Assembly: GCA_000466585.1 (NCBI GenBank)
Contig: KE993464.1
Span: 54,455-118,454 of the forward strand
Length of the DNA: 64,000 nucleotides
Origin: Clostridiales bacterium oral taxon 876 str. F0540
GTDB taxonomy: Bacteria > Bacillota > Clostridia > Clostridiales > Clostridiaceae
Reading direction: 5' to 3'
This document shows, piece after piece, positions 8,632-18,400 of the stretch. Numbering within the stretch: position 1 is the first letter of the stretch; every line of letters starts with the position of its first letter. Under the pieces are notes generated by a model. It searched no databases. It was not told the DNA's origin and worked only from the letters and a program-made list of their open reading frames with translations. The position numbers were made by a program, and so were the translations under genes.

Positions 8632-9549
8632 ATGCAATCGAATTTATCAGTAAAAAATAAAGATTATGAGAAGATAAAGAAGAATAGACTAACAGACAGC
8701 CAATTTGGCTTTCTGTTAGTACTTCCAGCTATAATAGTTTTTTCAATAATAGTTTTATATCCCTTTATATCCTCTGTTTCGCATAGCTTTTACAAGGCAG
8801 GAATGTTAACTCCTCAAAAAAGCTTTATTGGATTAGATAACTTTAAAAAGATTCTTTCTGATCCTAACTTTACTAAAATACTTATTAACACCCTTATATT
8901 TGTTTTTGGCACCACATTTTTGTCCTTCATACTTGGCTTTATATGGGCAATAGTGTTAAACCAAGGCTTTAGAGGTTCAGAAGTTTTGAGAGGAATCACT
9001 CTTGTTAACTGGATAATACCAGGGACGGCTATAGGATTTTTATGGATGTGGATATTCCATGGTCAATTTGGAGTGTTGAATTATGTTCTGAGGAGTTTAG
9101 GACTAATAAAAGACAATGTTACATGGCTTGCAGATCCAAAGTTTTCCATGATGGCGGTTATAATAGCAAGAACCTGGCAGTACATGCCTTGGTTTATGGC
9201 TCTTCTTATAGGGGGGTTAAAAGGAATATCCTATGATATTGTTGAAGCAGCAAGGATAGATGGTGCAACCAATTTTAAAGTGTTTACTAAAATAGTTCTC
9301 CCATCTATGAAAAATATTATATTCTTTATTCTGCTTTTAGGTATTATAGCCGGTCTTCAGCATTTTGATATTATATGGGTTATGACTACAGGAGGACCCG
9401 GTATATCAACGACTACATTATCAATTGAAGTATACAGAACTGCATTTCAAAATTGGAACTTGGGCAGAGCATCTGCAATGGGAACTATATGGGTTGCCAT
9501 ATTATCAGTATTTATGTTCTTATACCTAAAAATGCAGAGAGAAAAGTAA
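8632..9549 (+). CDS. ABC sugar transporter permease, MalF/UgpA type
   Basis: This 305-residue inner-membrane permease is one half of the sugar channel. It has six or so hydrophobic segments and the cytoplasmic EAA loop (EAARIDGATNFKVFTKIVLP) that contacts the ATPase. A strong ribosome site (AAAGGGGTGA) precedes the ATG, 12 bp after the binding-protein gene. It pairs with the MalG-type protein encoded next. No ATPase gene occurs in the operon, so a shared ATPase such as an MsmK/MsmX-type protein encoded elsewhere is expected. Confidence 0.92.
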   Translation: MQSNLSVKNKDYEKIKKNRLTDSQFGFLLVLPAIIVFSIIVLYPFISSVSHSFYKAGMLTPQKSFIGLDNFKKILSDPNFTKILINTLIFVFGTTFLSFILGFIWAIVLNQGFRGSEVLRGITLVNWIIPGTAIGFLWMWIFHGQFGVLNYVLRSLGLIKDNVTWLADPKFSMMAVIIARTWQYMPWFMALLIGGLKGISYDIVEAARIDGATNFKVFTKIVLPSMKNIIFFILLLGIIAGLQHFDIIWVMTTGGPGISTTTLSIEVYRTAFQNWNLGRASAMGTIWVAILSVFMFLYLKMQREK

Positions 9550-9561
9550 GGGGGGACTACT

Positions 9562-10416
9562 ATGCCAGAAAATAAGTTGTTTGACAGTAAAAGTACGGGA
9601 TTTAAGATTTTCTTTACAATTTCATTAGTTATAGTAGGATTATTTGTACTGTTCCCACTGTACTGGATAATCATAACTGCCTTGAAGCCTGCAAAGGATG
9701 CTTTTAATGTAAACCCAAGTCTAATACCTACTCATATAACTTTTGAGAATTTCAAGCAGGTAATAACGGACAAAAGAATATTAACGTATCTTAAAAATAG
9801 TTTGTTTGTATCCTTTCTCAGTTCTTTTATAACTACAGCACTATGCACTTACGCAGGCTACAGCTTTTCAAAGTTTCGCTACAGGGGGAGAAAATCCTTC
9901 ATGATGCTTGTAATGACTGCACAGATGTTTCCTTTTGCAGTACTGCTGCTTACAATATACAGTGTAATGCGCAGATTTAATTTACTTGATAATTATATAT
10001 CACTGATTTTATCCTTTGTTACATTCACATTGCCAATGGGTACTCTCACATTAAAGTCTTACTTTGATGAGATTCCTGATTCCTTAATAGAATCGGGAAA
10101 TATTGATGGAGCCTCAAGAATGATGATAATGCACAAGATTATTTTTCCGTTAGTAATACCGGGTATAATATCTACCGCAATATATGGATTTGTATGGAGC
10201 TGGAATGATCTTTTATACTCCTTAACTCTTGTTACCTCAGCATCAAAAAGAACTTTAGCACCTGGTTTATCACTTACTTATATGGGAGAGTTTCAAAACA
10301 ATTGGTCTAATATGATGGCTGCATCTATATTTGTATCTATACCGGTTGCGCTTATCTTTATATTTCTGCAGAGATACTTCATTCAAGGAATTACTTCTGG
10401 TTCAGTAAAAGGCTAA
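9562..10416 (+). CDS. ABC sugar transporter permease, MalG/UgpE type
   Basis: This 284-residue membrane protein is the partner permease. Hydrophobic segments alternate with short loops, and the EAA loop reads ESGNIDGASRMMIMHKIIFP. The ATG follows AAGGGGGGAC by a normal spacing, 12 bp after the first permease gene. The protein ends in a basic C-terminus (QGITSGSVKG) characteristic of MalG-like permeases. The following gene is reached through a structured leader, suggesting separate translational control. Confidence 0.92.
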   Translation: MPENKLFDSKSTGFKIFFTISLVIVGLFVLFPLYWIIITALKPAKDAFNVNPSLIPTHITFENFKQVITDKRILTYLKNSLFVSFLSSFITTALCTYAGYSFSKFRYRGRKSFMMLVMTAQMFPFAVLLLTIYSVMRRFNLLDNYISLILSFVTFTLPMGTLTLKSYFDEIPDSLIESGNIDGASRMMIMHKIIFPLVIPGIISTAIYGFVWSWNDLLYSLTLVTSASKRTLAPGLSLTYMGEFQNNWSNMMAASIFVSIPVALIFIFLQRYFIQGITSGSVKG

Positions 10417-10423
10417 ATTTGTG

Positions 10424-10509
10424 AGGTATAAGATTTAAATCATCTTGTACGGGTAGTTTGGGAGTGTGAACGAGTGTTATAAACTACTCAGTGTTTCAAC
10501 TGAAAGGAG
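10424..10509 (+). ncRNA. structured RBS-leader element, copy 2 (before FAD oxidoreductase)
   Basis: P1 pairs GTATAAGAT (10426-10434) with ATCTTGTAC (10442-10450), one wobble, around a seven-base loop TTAAATC. P2 pairs GGGTAGTTT (10451-10459) with AAACTACTC (10481-10489). The possible pseudoknot is TGAA (10467-10470) with TTCA (10495-10498). The element ends in GAAAGGAG, the ribosome site for the start at 10515. The loop here lacks an ATG, unlike several other copies. Confidence 0.75.
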
Positions 10510-10514
10510 AGAAA

Positions 10515-12278
10515 ATGGATAAGAAGATTGAAATCAAGGATTATGAAGTAGTAGTTATTGGAGGAGGTATGGCCGGTGTATGTTCAGCCATAGCCAGTGC
10601 CAGACATGGAGCAAAAACTGCGCTTATAAACAATAGACCTGTATTAGGAGGAAATGCCAGCTCTGAAATAAGAATGCACATATGCGGTGCAGACTATCAC
10701 GGCTTTAGACAAAATGCCAGAGAAACAGGGATAATTGAAGAAATTTTACTGGATAATAAAAGAGTTAATAGAAGCCATTCCTTTTCAATACTAGATACTA
10801 TCCTTTGGGAAAAAACAAGATTTCAGGAAAACCTGGACTTGTATTTAAATACTCATATCACAAGCTTGACTAAAAAAGAAGATAAAATTATTAAGGTTAT
10901 TGGGGAACAATTAACCTCAGAAAAAGCATTTGAGCTTAATGGACAAATCTTTATAGATGCCACAGGAGATGGAACCATTGCTTATTTAGCAGGTGCTGAA
11001 TATATGTCAGGAAGAGAAGGTAAAGAAAAATTTGGAGAAAAGTTTGCTCCTGATAAGCCGGATAACCATACTATGGGTAATACTCTTTTATTTACCGCTG
11101 TAGATATAGGCAAAAAAGTAGAATTTATAAAGCCAGAATGGGCTAATACTTATCGTGAAGAGGATTTAGCTTATAGAGAACACCATGAAATAAACAGCGG
11201 CTATTGGTGGATTGAAATTGGCGGAGATAACCTGGATGTTATACAAGATGGAGAGACTATAAGGGATGAACTTTTAAAAGCTGTATATGGAGTATGGGAT
11301 CATATAAAAAACTCCGGACATCATAACGCAGACAATTTTGCTTTAGATTGGGTAGGATTTCTTCCCGGAAAAAGAGAAAGCAGAAGAATAGTTGGAGATT
11401 ATGTTTTAAAAGAACAGGATCTGTTCGAGGGCAAGATTTTCGATGATGCTATTGCATATGGCGGCTGGCCTATGGATATGCATACAGTTGGAGGCATAAG
11501 AACCCGAAGGGAACCAAATGATTTTATTATGATGGAAGATTTATATACTATACCTTATAGGTCTATATATTCAAAAAATATTTCAAATCTTATGATGGCA
11601 GGCAGGGATATAAGTGCTTCTCACATGGCTTTTGGTTCAACAAGAGTTATGGCAACCTGTGCTGTTATCGGTCAGGCCTCCGGTACTGCAGCTGCTATGT
11701 GTATTGATAAAAAAGTTTCCCCAAGAGGCCTCAAGGAACATGTTCATGAGCTTCAGCAAAAGCTTTTGAAGGAAGATTGTTTTATACCCGGCTTTAAAAA
11801 TGAAGATAAGAATGACTTGGCTCTAACTTCAAATATAAGTGCTTCAAGCTTCATTCAAAACTACGAACCTTCAAATGTAGTAAACGGATATCCGAGAACA
11901 GTTAAAGATCAAACTAATGCATGGATAGCTGATAGTAGTGACAATGCTCCATGGATTGACCTGGCTTTTAATAATAAGATTTCCCCTAAGGAAGTAAGGA
12001 TAAAATTTGATTCCAATCTTTCAAGGGAAATAATGGTCTCTTTAACTCACAGTGTAAGAAATCGACAGCAGGAAGGAACTCCAATTGAACTAGTGAGAGA
12101 TTACGATATAGAATTCTATAATGATGAAACGTTGGTAGAGACTAAAAAAGTTAGGGATAATCATAGGCGCTTGAGCTGTACTAAAGTAGATAATATCAAC
12201 TGCAATAGAATAAGAGTGAAACCGTTGAGCACTTGGGGAGCAGAGAGGATTTGCATTTATGAGATCAGAGTGTACTAA
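10515..12278 (+). CDS. FAD-dependent oxidoreductase (FAD_oxidored family)
   Basis: This 587-residue flavoprotein has the N-terminal Rossmann dinucleotide motif VVIGGGMAGVCSAIASARHG followed by the family segment RPVLGGNASSEIRM, and a later FAD-binding GRDISASHMAFGSTRVMATC. A C-terminal part of about 130 residues (from about 450) looks like a beta-sandwich add-on (NPCBM/F5-8-like guess), containing PWIDLAFNNKISPKEVRI. The start is ATG 10515 behind AGGAGAGAAA at the end of the leader element; the frame extends a few codons upstream without a ribosome site. Proteins of this family are often encoded in glycan-use loci, where the substrate is usually unknown. Oxidation of a sugar or sugar derivative imported by the ABC system is an inference. 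Confidence 0.85.
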   Translation: MDKKIEIKDYEVVVIGGGMAGVCSAIASARHGAKTALINNRPVLGGNASSEIRMHICGADYHGFRQNARETGIIEEILLDNKRVNRSHSFSILDTILWEKTRFQENLDLYLNTHITSLTKKEDKIIKVIGEQLTSEKAFELNGQIFIDATGDGTIAYLAGAEYMSGREGKEKFGEKFAPDKPDNHTMGNTLLFTAVDIGKKVEFIKPEWANTYREEDLAYREHHEINSGYWWIEIGGDNLDVIQDGETIRDELLKAVYGVWDHIKNSGHHNADNFALDWVGFLPGKRESRRIVGDYVLKEQDLFEGKIFDDAIAYGGWPMDMHTVGGIRTRREPNDFIMMEDLYTIPYRSIYSKNISNLMMAGRDISASHMAFGSTRVMATCAVIGQASGTAAAMCIDKKVSPRGLKEHVHELQQKLLKEDCFIPGFKNEDKNDLALTSNISASSFIQNYEPSNVVNGYPRTVKDQTNAWIADSSDNAPWIDLAFNNKISPKEVRIKFDSNLSREIMVSLTHSVRNRQQEGTPIELVRDYDIEFYNDETLVETKKVRDNHRRLSCTKVDNINCNRIRVKPLSTWGAERICIYEIRVY

Positions 12279-12380
12279 AAGAGAGAACTACTGCATTATT
12301 ATAGAGGATTTTGATGTATTGTGAAGAATAATATAGGGTGATGTTGTAATTCAAAATGCTAAAAGTCTGGTGGTGTTTAA

Positions 12381-13592
12381 ATGTATAATCTTGTTATTGC
12401 GGATGATGAAAAGAATATCAGAGAGGGGCTAAGCAGGTTTATAGATTGGAAGGAGCTTGGCTTTAACGTTGTAATGAAATGTGAAGATGGTGATGAAGTA
12501 ATAGATTATATAAACGCCATGTCAGTAGATGTTGTGCTTTGCGACATAAGAATGAGCAGAAAATCCGGACTAGACGTAGCTAAATATATATTTGAAAACT
12601 CACTCAATATAAAAGTAATTTTAATGAGCGGATATCAGGAATTTGAATATGCTAAGAAAGCTTTGGAGTACAATGTTGTTTCTTATATAGTAAAACCAAT
12701 TGAGCTTGAGGAGATTAAAAATAAATTTACAAAGGTTAAAAATGATTTTGATCGTGAGAAAAATATAAAGGAAAAGCTTCAGCATGAAAAACAAAAGTCG
12801 ATAGAACCTAAAGAAATAATATTAAAAAAAGAGGGTGAAATATACAAGGATGTATATGAACTGCTCGAAGAAACAAGAGTAGAAGCAGAGAATAGCAAGA
12901 GCGCTCAGTATAACTACAAGGCTCTTATAGAGCAGCAGTCTCACTTGATAGAACAATTTTTGGAGTTTAATAAGACTTCTATTTATAATACCTTTAAAGA
13001 TATATCTGGTAAAATAGTAAATATTCCTTTTGAGTTTGGATTAAAGTTTTTGGACAATACACTGGTGATTTTGATAGACAAAATAGCAAGTTCCTACGTA
13101 GGTCTAACTATAAAGGAAGAATTAAAGGCAGAAATTAAAAATATTAAGAATGCTGAAAATTATAGTATTGGGCTTCAGTTTTTTGAGGATTGGATAAATA
13201 AAGCAGTTAATGCCATTGAGGAAAATAATAACAGCAATACTGAACTCATTATAAAAAGAGCTAACAAATATATTGAAGAAAACTATATGGATGATTTAAC
13301 CTTGGAAAAAGTAGCAGAAGTTGTTTTTATCAGCCCGGTATATTTAAGTAAGGTATATAAGAAAAAGATGGGCATTAATTTTATCGATTATATAACTAAA
13401 ATAAGGATAGAGAGAGCAAAGGAGCTGCTTAGCAATAAAAATTTAAAGGTATATGAGATATCAAACCTTGTGGGATATAAGAATCTTAAGTATTTTTACA
13501 AGGTTTTCAAAAATTATACCGGGTATACTCCCAATTCCTATAGAGAGATATTTATGAAACACAAAGCAACTAATTATAATAAAGATAAATAG
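12381..13592 (+). CDS. AraC-family response regulator (YesN type)
   Basis: This 403-residue cytoplasmic regulator has an N-terminal receiver domain with the acidic pocket (ADDEKN near residue 6) and phospho-Asp in VLCDIRMS (about residue 54), a coiled central linker, and two helix-turn-helix motifs of the AraC type at the C-terminus (ISPVYLSKVYKKKMGINFIDY and VGYKNLKYFYKVFKNYTGYTP). It lies 8 bp before a sensor kinase gene and between the transporter and the GH31 enzyme, so it most likely controls these genes in response to an extracellular sugar. Confidence 0.92.
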   Translation: MYNLVIADDEKNIREGLSRFIDWKELGFNVVMKCEDGDEVIDYINAMSVDVVLCDIRMSRKSGLDVAKYIFENSLNIKVILMSGYQEFEYAKKALEYNVVSYIVKPIELEEIKNKFTKVKNDFDREKNIKEKLQHEKQKSIEPKEIILKKEGEIYKDVYELLEETRVEAENSKSAQYNYKALIEQQSHLIEQFLEFNKTSIYNTFKDISGKIVNIPFEFGLKFLDNTLVILIDKIASSYVGLTIKEELKAEIKNIKNAENYSIGLQFFEDWINKAVNAIEENNNSNTELIIKRANKYIEENYMDDLTLEKVAEVVFISPVYLSKVYKKKMGINFIDYITKIRIERAKELLSNKNLKVYEISNLVGYKNLKYFYKVFKNYTGYTPNSYREIFMKHKATNYNKDK

Positions 13593-13600
13593 GTGTTACT

Positions 13601-15409
13601 ATGAGTAAAGTAAAGAGCTTGAATATTTGGAAATATATAAAGGAATATAGGTTTAACAGTATTTTAGTTAAGTATTTTATAACTATTAATCTTTTTATAA
13701 CTCTGCCCTTATTTTTGTCTATATTTTTAGCTTTCAATTACTTAAATAACATCTATAAGAATCAGATAATGAGTGCTAATCTTGCTGCTCTTTCCAGAAC
13801 AAAGGACAGTATAGATATGATAAGCAGACAAGTGGAGACTACTCTTTTAAGTATGGCTACGGATCTTGAGGTTGAAAATATATTAAGGTATAGCAGTAAA
13901 AATTACGATGAAAAAGATTCTGATATGCTAAGAAGTATAAACAGCATAGAAAAGGCCATGAATACCTATGTATATTACGGAGATTTCATCAATTCTATAT
14001 GTATTTATGCAGAAAAAAGTAATTATAAAGTTGTTAGCAGCAATCTAGATTATGCGAATTGGAAATACAGCGACACTCTTGAAAAAGAATTTAAACAAAA
14101 CAAAAGTAAGATGTATTGGACTTCGGTGCTTCCTGAAAAAAATACTATATCCTTCTTTAGGGCTATATCTTTATATTCCAGTGAAAAAAGCGGAGTAGTT
14201 GCGGTGAGCATTGATATTGATAGAATTAACAAGCTCATAAATCAGAACAAGGACGTAACTATTAAAGATTTCTATATACTTAAAGACAATTCAATAGTAT
14301 TCAATAAAGATAAAAGTTTGCTTAATAAAGATGTAAGCAATATAAAAGCACTCCAAGGCATAAACTTGTCTAAGCTTGGGAAAGGAAGCACAATAACCAT
14401 AGAAGGAAAGGAATACTTCATAAATAATATCCACTCAGACTATAATGACTGGAATTTTGTAGCGCTGGTAAGCACTAAAGATAATAAGTTAGAAGTAAAC
14501 AGAATTAGAGACTTAATGATTGGCTTTTTAATTTTCAGCATAAGTATAGTTCTTATTATTTCATTTCTTATAGCAGTTAAGCTTTTCACTCCCATTGAAG
14601 AAATAATCGGAATACTGGAAAAGAAGGACTTTAATAATACAAAGGTATATAGCAAAACTAAAATAAATGAACTTAAAATCATATCCAGAGGCTTGGAAAG
14701 TTCAATAAGCGACGTTCAGCAGCTTAAGGAAGAGCTTAATAATAGAATGAGCCTGTTAAAAAAGGCAAGATCTATAGCACTTCAGTCGCAGATTAACTCC
14801 CACTTTTTGTTTAATACTTTAGAAAATATAAAGTGGAAGGTTATGGAGTTTACAAATGGAGAAAATGAAGGAAGTCATATGATTTCCAATCTATCAAAGC
14901 TTCTTAGAATAAGCCTTGATACAAAGGAGTATATGAATACTTTAAGAAACGAGCTGGAGCATGTAAGAATATACTTGGAGATACAAAAGGTAAGATATGA
15001 GGATAAGTTTGAAATTGTATATGATATTGAAGAGGAAACCTTGGAAGCGGTGCTTCCTAAGATAACTCTACAGCCAATTGTAGAAAATGCAATTTACCAT
15101 GGAATAAAGCCAGTCAACAAAAAGTGTACCTTAACAGTTAAATCCTATATTTCCGAGGAAAAAGTTTTGATAGAAATCAATGATGACGGAGCAGGCATTG
15201 AAGAAGAAAAGTGCAATGCTATTAATAATGAACTTCAGACAGAATATATTAAAGAAGAAAATCATATTGGAATAAAAAATGTTAACCAAAGAATAAAGCT
15301 TAGCTTTGGAGAAAGCTACGGTATAGAAATAAAAAGCAGGGTTAATATTGGAACAAGTATAATTATAGCAATACCTTCAGCTCCTAATAACAACTCTGAT
15401 AACACTTAA
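13601..15409 (+). CDS. sensor histidine kinase (YesM type)
   Basis: This 602-residue membrane kinase has an N-terminal transmembrane helix (about 28-50), a large extracellular sensing region of Cache type, a second helix (about 300-325), a HAMP-like linker, the His_kinase segment LQSQINSHFLFNTLENI with the phospho-His, and a C-terminal HATPase (IVENAIYHGI, NDDGAGI). The usual INPHFLYNTL is INSHFLFNTL here, a Pro-to-Ser change next to the phosphohistidine. It is co-transcribed with the response regulator, whose TAG stop overlaps this gene's ribosome site (AGGTG). Confidence 0.92.
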   Translation: MSKVKSLNIWKYIKEYRFNSILVKYFITINLFITLPLFLSIFLAFNYLNNIYKNQIMSANLAALSRTKDSIDMISRQVETTLLSMATDLEVENILRYSSKNYDEKDSDMLRSINSIEKAMNTYVYYGDFINSICIYAEKSNYKVVSSNLDYANWKYSDTLEKEFKQNKSKMYWTSVLPEKNTISFFRAISLYSSEKSGVVAVSIDIDRINKLINQNKDVTIKDFYILKDNSIVFNKDKSLLNKDVSNIKALQGINLSKLGKGSTITIEGKEYFINNIHSDYNDWNFVALVSTKDNKLEVNRIRDLMIGFLIFSISIVLIISFLIAVKLFTPIEEIIGILEKKDFNNTKVYSKTKINELKIISRGLESSISDVQQLKEELNNRMSLLKKARSIALQSQINSHFLFNTLENIKWKVMEFTNGENEGSHMISNLSKLLRISLDTKEYMNTLRNELEHVRIYLEIQKVRYEDKFEIVYDIEEETLEAVLPKITLQPIVENAIYHGIKPVNKKCTLTVKSYISEEKVLIEINDDGAGIEEEKCNAINNELQTEYIKEENHIGIKNVNQRIKLSFGESYGIEIKSRVNIGTSIIIAIPSAPNNNSDNT

Positions 15410-15462
15410 TTGTATCCATATTGACCATAACATAAATTTATATGTATTATGGGGGGATAAAA

Positions 15463-18400
15463 GTGAAGAAAGTTAAAAAAATACTCAGCACTGCTACGGC
15501 ATTCATAATGCTCTGCGTAACAGTGCTTTCAAGCATGCCCGTAAAGGCAATGGAAGATACTAGCATGGTAACTCAGGATAGCTCCAGCATTGTAATTAAT
15601 AAAACAAACTATAAAATCGTAATAACTAAAGAAGGGTTTAAATATGCCTTTAAAGATCAGGATGGATCTACCATAGCAGATGCGCATCCAGTATCAGGTC
15701 TTCGGTTTACGGCACCAGGAGGCACTGAACTTTATGATGCAAGAACAACATCACTGATAGCTTATAATGATAAAGAAATACATATGTTGGTTACTAATAC
15801 TAATGGAAACGAAGCAGATGTCTATATATATCCTAATGAGAGCTTTGTTAAATATAAAATAGTTCCGAGAGTGCAGGAGGGAGGCAACTCAGGGAATATT
15901 GAACCAACTGAAGAAAGTGTCTTTGTAGGCACAAATAATGCCGCAGAAGGACTTACTTGGGCGGGTGATAAGTCTTGGACAGACTATTCTGTTGAAGGAA
16001 AGGTAAAGCCATCTAATGCAATTATTGGTTCTAGTGCATCAGGGCTTCTATTTCGATATAAAGATGTTAATAATTACTATCATTTAAGATTAAATTCCGG
16101 AGGAAAGCTGGAACTCTTTAAAAAAGAGAATGGGGTTACTACCTTTCTTAAACAATTGGATGAAAAAATCAATAAGGATACTTGGTATAAGTTAAAAGCT
16201 GAAATTGCAGGCAGTACAATTAAGTGTTACCTAAATGATATTGAAAAGATAAATATTACTGATAGCGGTTCTGGGATCACAAGTGGTGCAATTGGTTTGA
16301 GAACCTATAAAGATACTTGCAGCTTTGATGATATTGCTGTAAAGTCTGATTCAAAAATACTATTAAGTGATGATTTTCAAAACGGTGGAACTGCTTCATG
16401 GAATAAAGTAAGCGGCTCTTGGACAATTAAGAGCTCTACAATTGCTAAACCTACTAAGGTAATAATAGATGCAAGAACAGCTTCTATGGGGCCTGTTTAT
16501 GGATTAGGTGATCAAGGAGGCTATGGAAGCAGTACAAATGTGTCCGGAATATCAAATTCTGACTTTCATGATAGTGATAATGCAATGCGTTTTGAGTCTA
16601 ACTTTGCTGTATTTCCTGCCCAGAAGTTTGCTGAGGTTTTATTTGAAGATGGCAAAAAAAGAGTATTCATTAATAATAATGAAAATACACTTGGGGCTGC
16701 TAATGTTGATAATGTAAGCAGTTTATATTATTTCATGGGCAGCATGGAACAAATATATAAGGATTATAAGGCTGCAAGAATAAATGAGGGATATCCTGAT
16801 TATAAACCTAAGTATGAATTTTTTGAAGTTGGATATGAGGCATTTGGATCTCTTGGCTGGAATACTTATCAGCAATCTGTCACGAATGATTTAAAGAGTT
16901 ACATAGATAAGGGCTATAATCTTAAATGGGGGGTTATAGGTTCGGGATTCTGGAAGGGTGATAGAAATAAAGATAATCAGGGGTGCACAACAAGTTTTGG
17001 ATTATGGGATGATACCTACGATTCCTCAGGAAGAACTGATGGATTGCCAAACCCAAGATATCCGGATGTACAAGGCTTAAAGCAGTTTTTTAGCAGTAAT
17101 GGCATAAAGCTTATGCTGGGACTAAGGACTAATTTTAAAGCAACAGCAGCGGATGGTGGTAATTATAATCCATCTAATGATGGAAGTTTCCCACTAGATG
17201 GTCTAAAGAATGGATATTTTATGAAGGATTCCTCAGGTAAGGTTAGTACTTTTAATGTCAATTTCCCTAAGGGTAAAGTCTACTTATTGGATAATAAGAA
17301 TCCACAAGCTGTGAACTGGTATAAATCTCTTGTGGATACCTGGGGGGCGGATGGTTTTAAAGAAGATACTATGCTTGGCGATGGAAGTCAGCTGTATAAT
17401 GATGCAAAGGCTAATCAAACAAATGGCAAGCTTATGGAAAGTGGATACTATGTAATGGTAAGGAAATCTTCATATTCAGTACCGGGAGATATTATAAGAC
17501 TTGAAGATACACAGTATGGTTCTGACCAGGATAGGCCGGTTATAAATGGACTTAATTATGCTGCAAGCGCCGCTCCTAATTTCTATCCTGATATAGTTGG
17601 AGGTAAATATTTACCAAATACATTGACGGCTGATCAAAAAGAGTATTTTGTAAGGAATGCAATGTTTGCAGCTGTTAGTCCTGCAATGTCAATGGGGCTT
17701 GGTCCATGGAAAATGAACAATGCACAATACGAAGCAATAGTGAAGAAGGCTGCAGATTGGCACGCTAAATTTGCACCTTATATTTACAGTGCAGCAGTTG
17801 ACAGCTTTAATACAGGATATCCGTATACAATGACCCCACTGCCAATCGCCTTTTCATCTGATGCCAATACCTACAATCTTGCTAACAAGACAACTAAACA
17901 ATATGAGTGGATGCTTGGGCCATCAATGCTTGTGACACCTGTATATGGCAGTGACTATGCAAGTGCTGCCTCTAGAGATGTTTATTTGCCTGAAGGTAAA
18001 TGGATGGATTATGAGACAGGAGAAGTGTACTATGGGCCAAAAGTATTAAAGAATTTTAGTCTGCCAAAGGATAAAATCCCTGTGTTTATTGGTGGAAAAG
18101 GAACGGTTGTATTGCAGGATTCAGAAGTAAACAAATTTTATGCAAAGGTGTATCCAATTGCAAACAAGGGTTCACAGTATAAATATACTTACACCGATGG
18201 AAGCACTACTTCCACAATAACTAATGATAATATAGGCTGGAATCCAAGCAATATGGTAATTAAAGATGTTACGGCAAATACAAATGTGGAATTTAACTAT
18301 GAAGATAAGACGGATTCTTTTAAGTTCCAATTGACACCGGGGCATGATTATAAACTTTTAGGCGGCAATCCTATTTCTATAAAGGCTCCTTTTAATAATC

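Noticed and set aside
10424..10509. Known cyclic-di-GMP (GEMM or type II) riboswitch or T-box
   Set aside because: None of the hallmark sequences that I know for these families (GEMM tetraloop-receptor core, T-box TGGNACCGCG-type bulge) are seen; the copies also precede genes of unrelated function.
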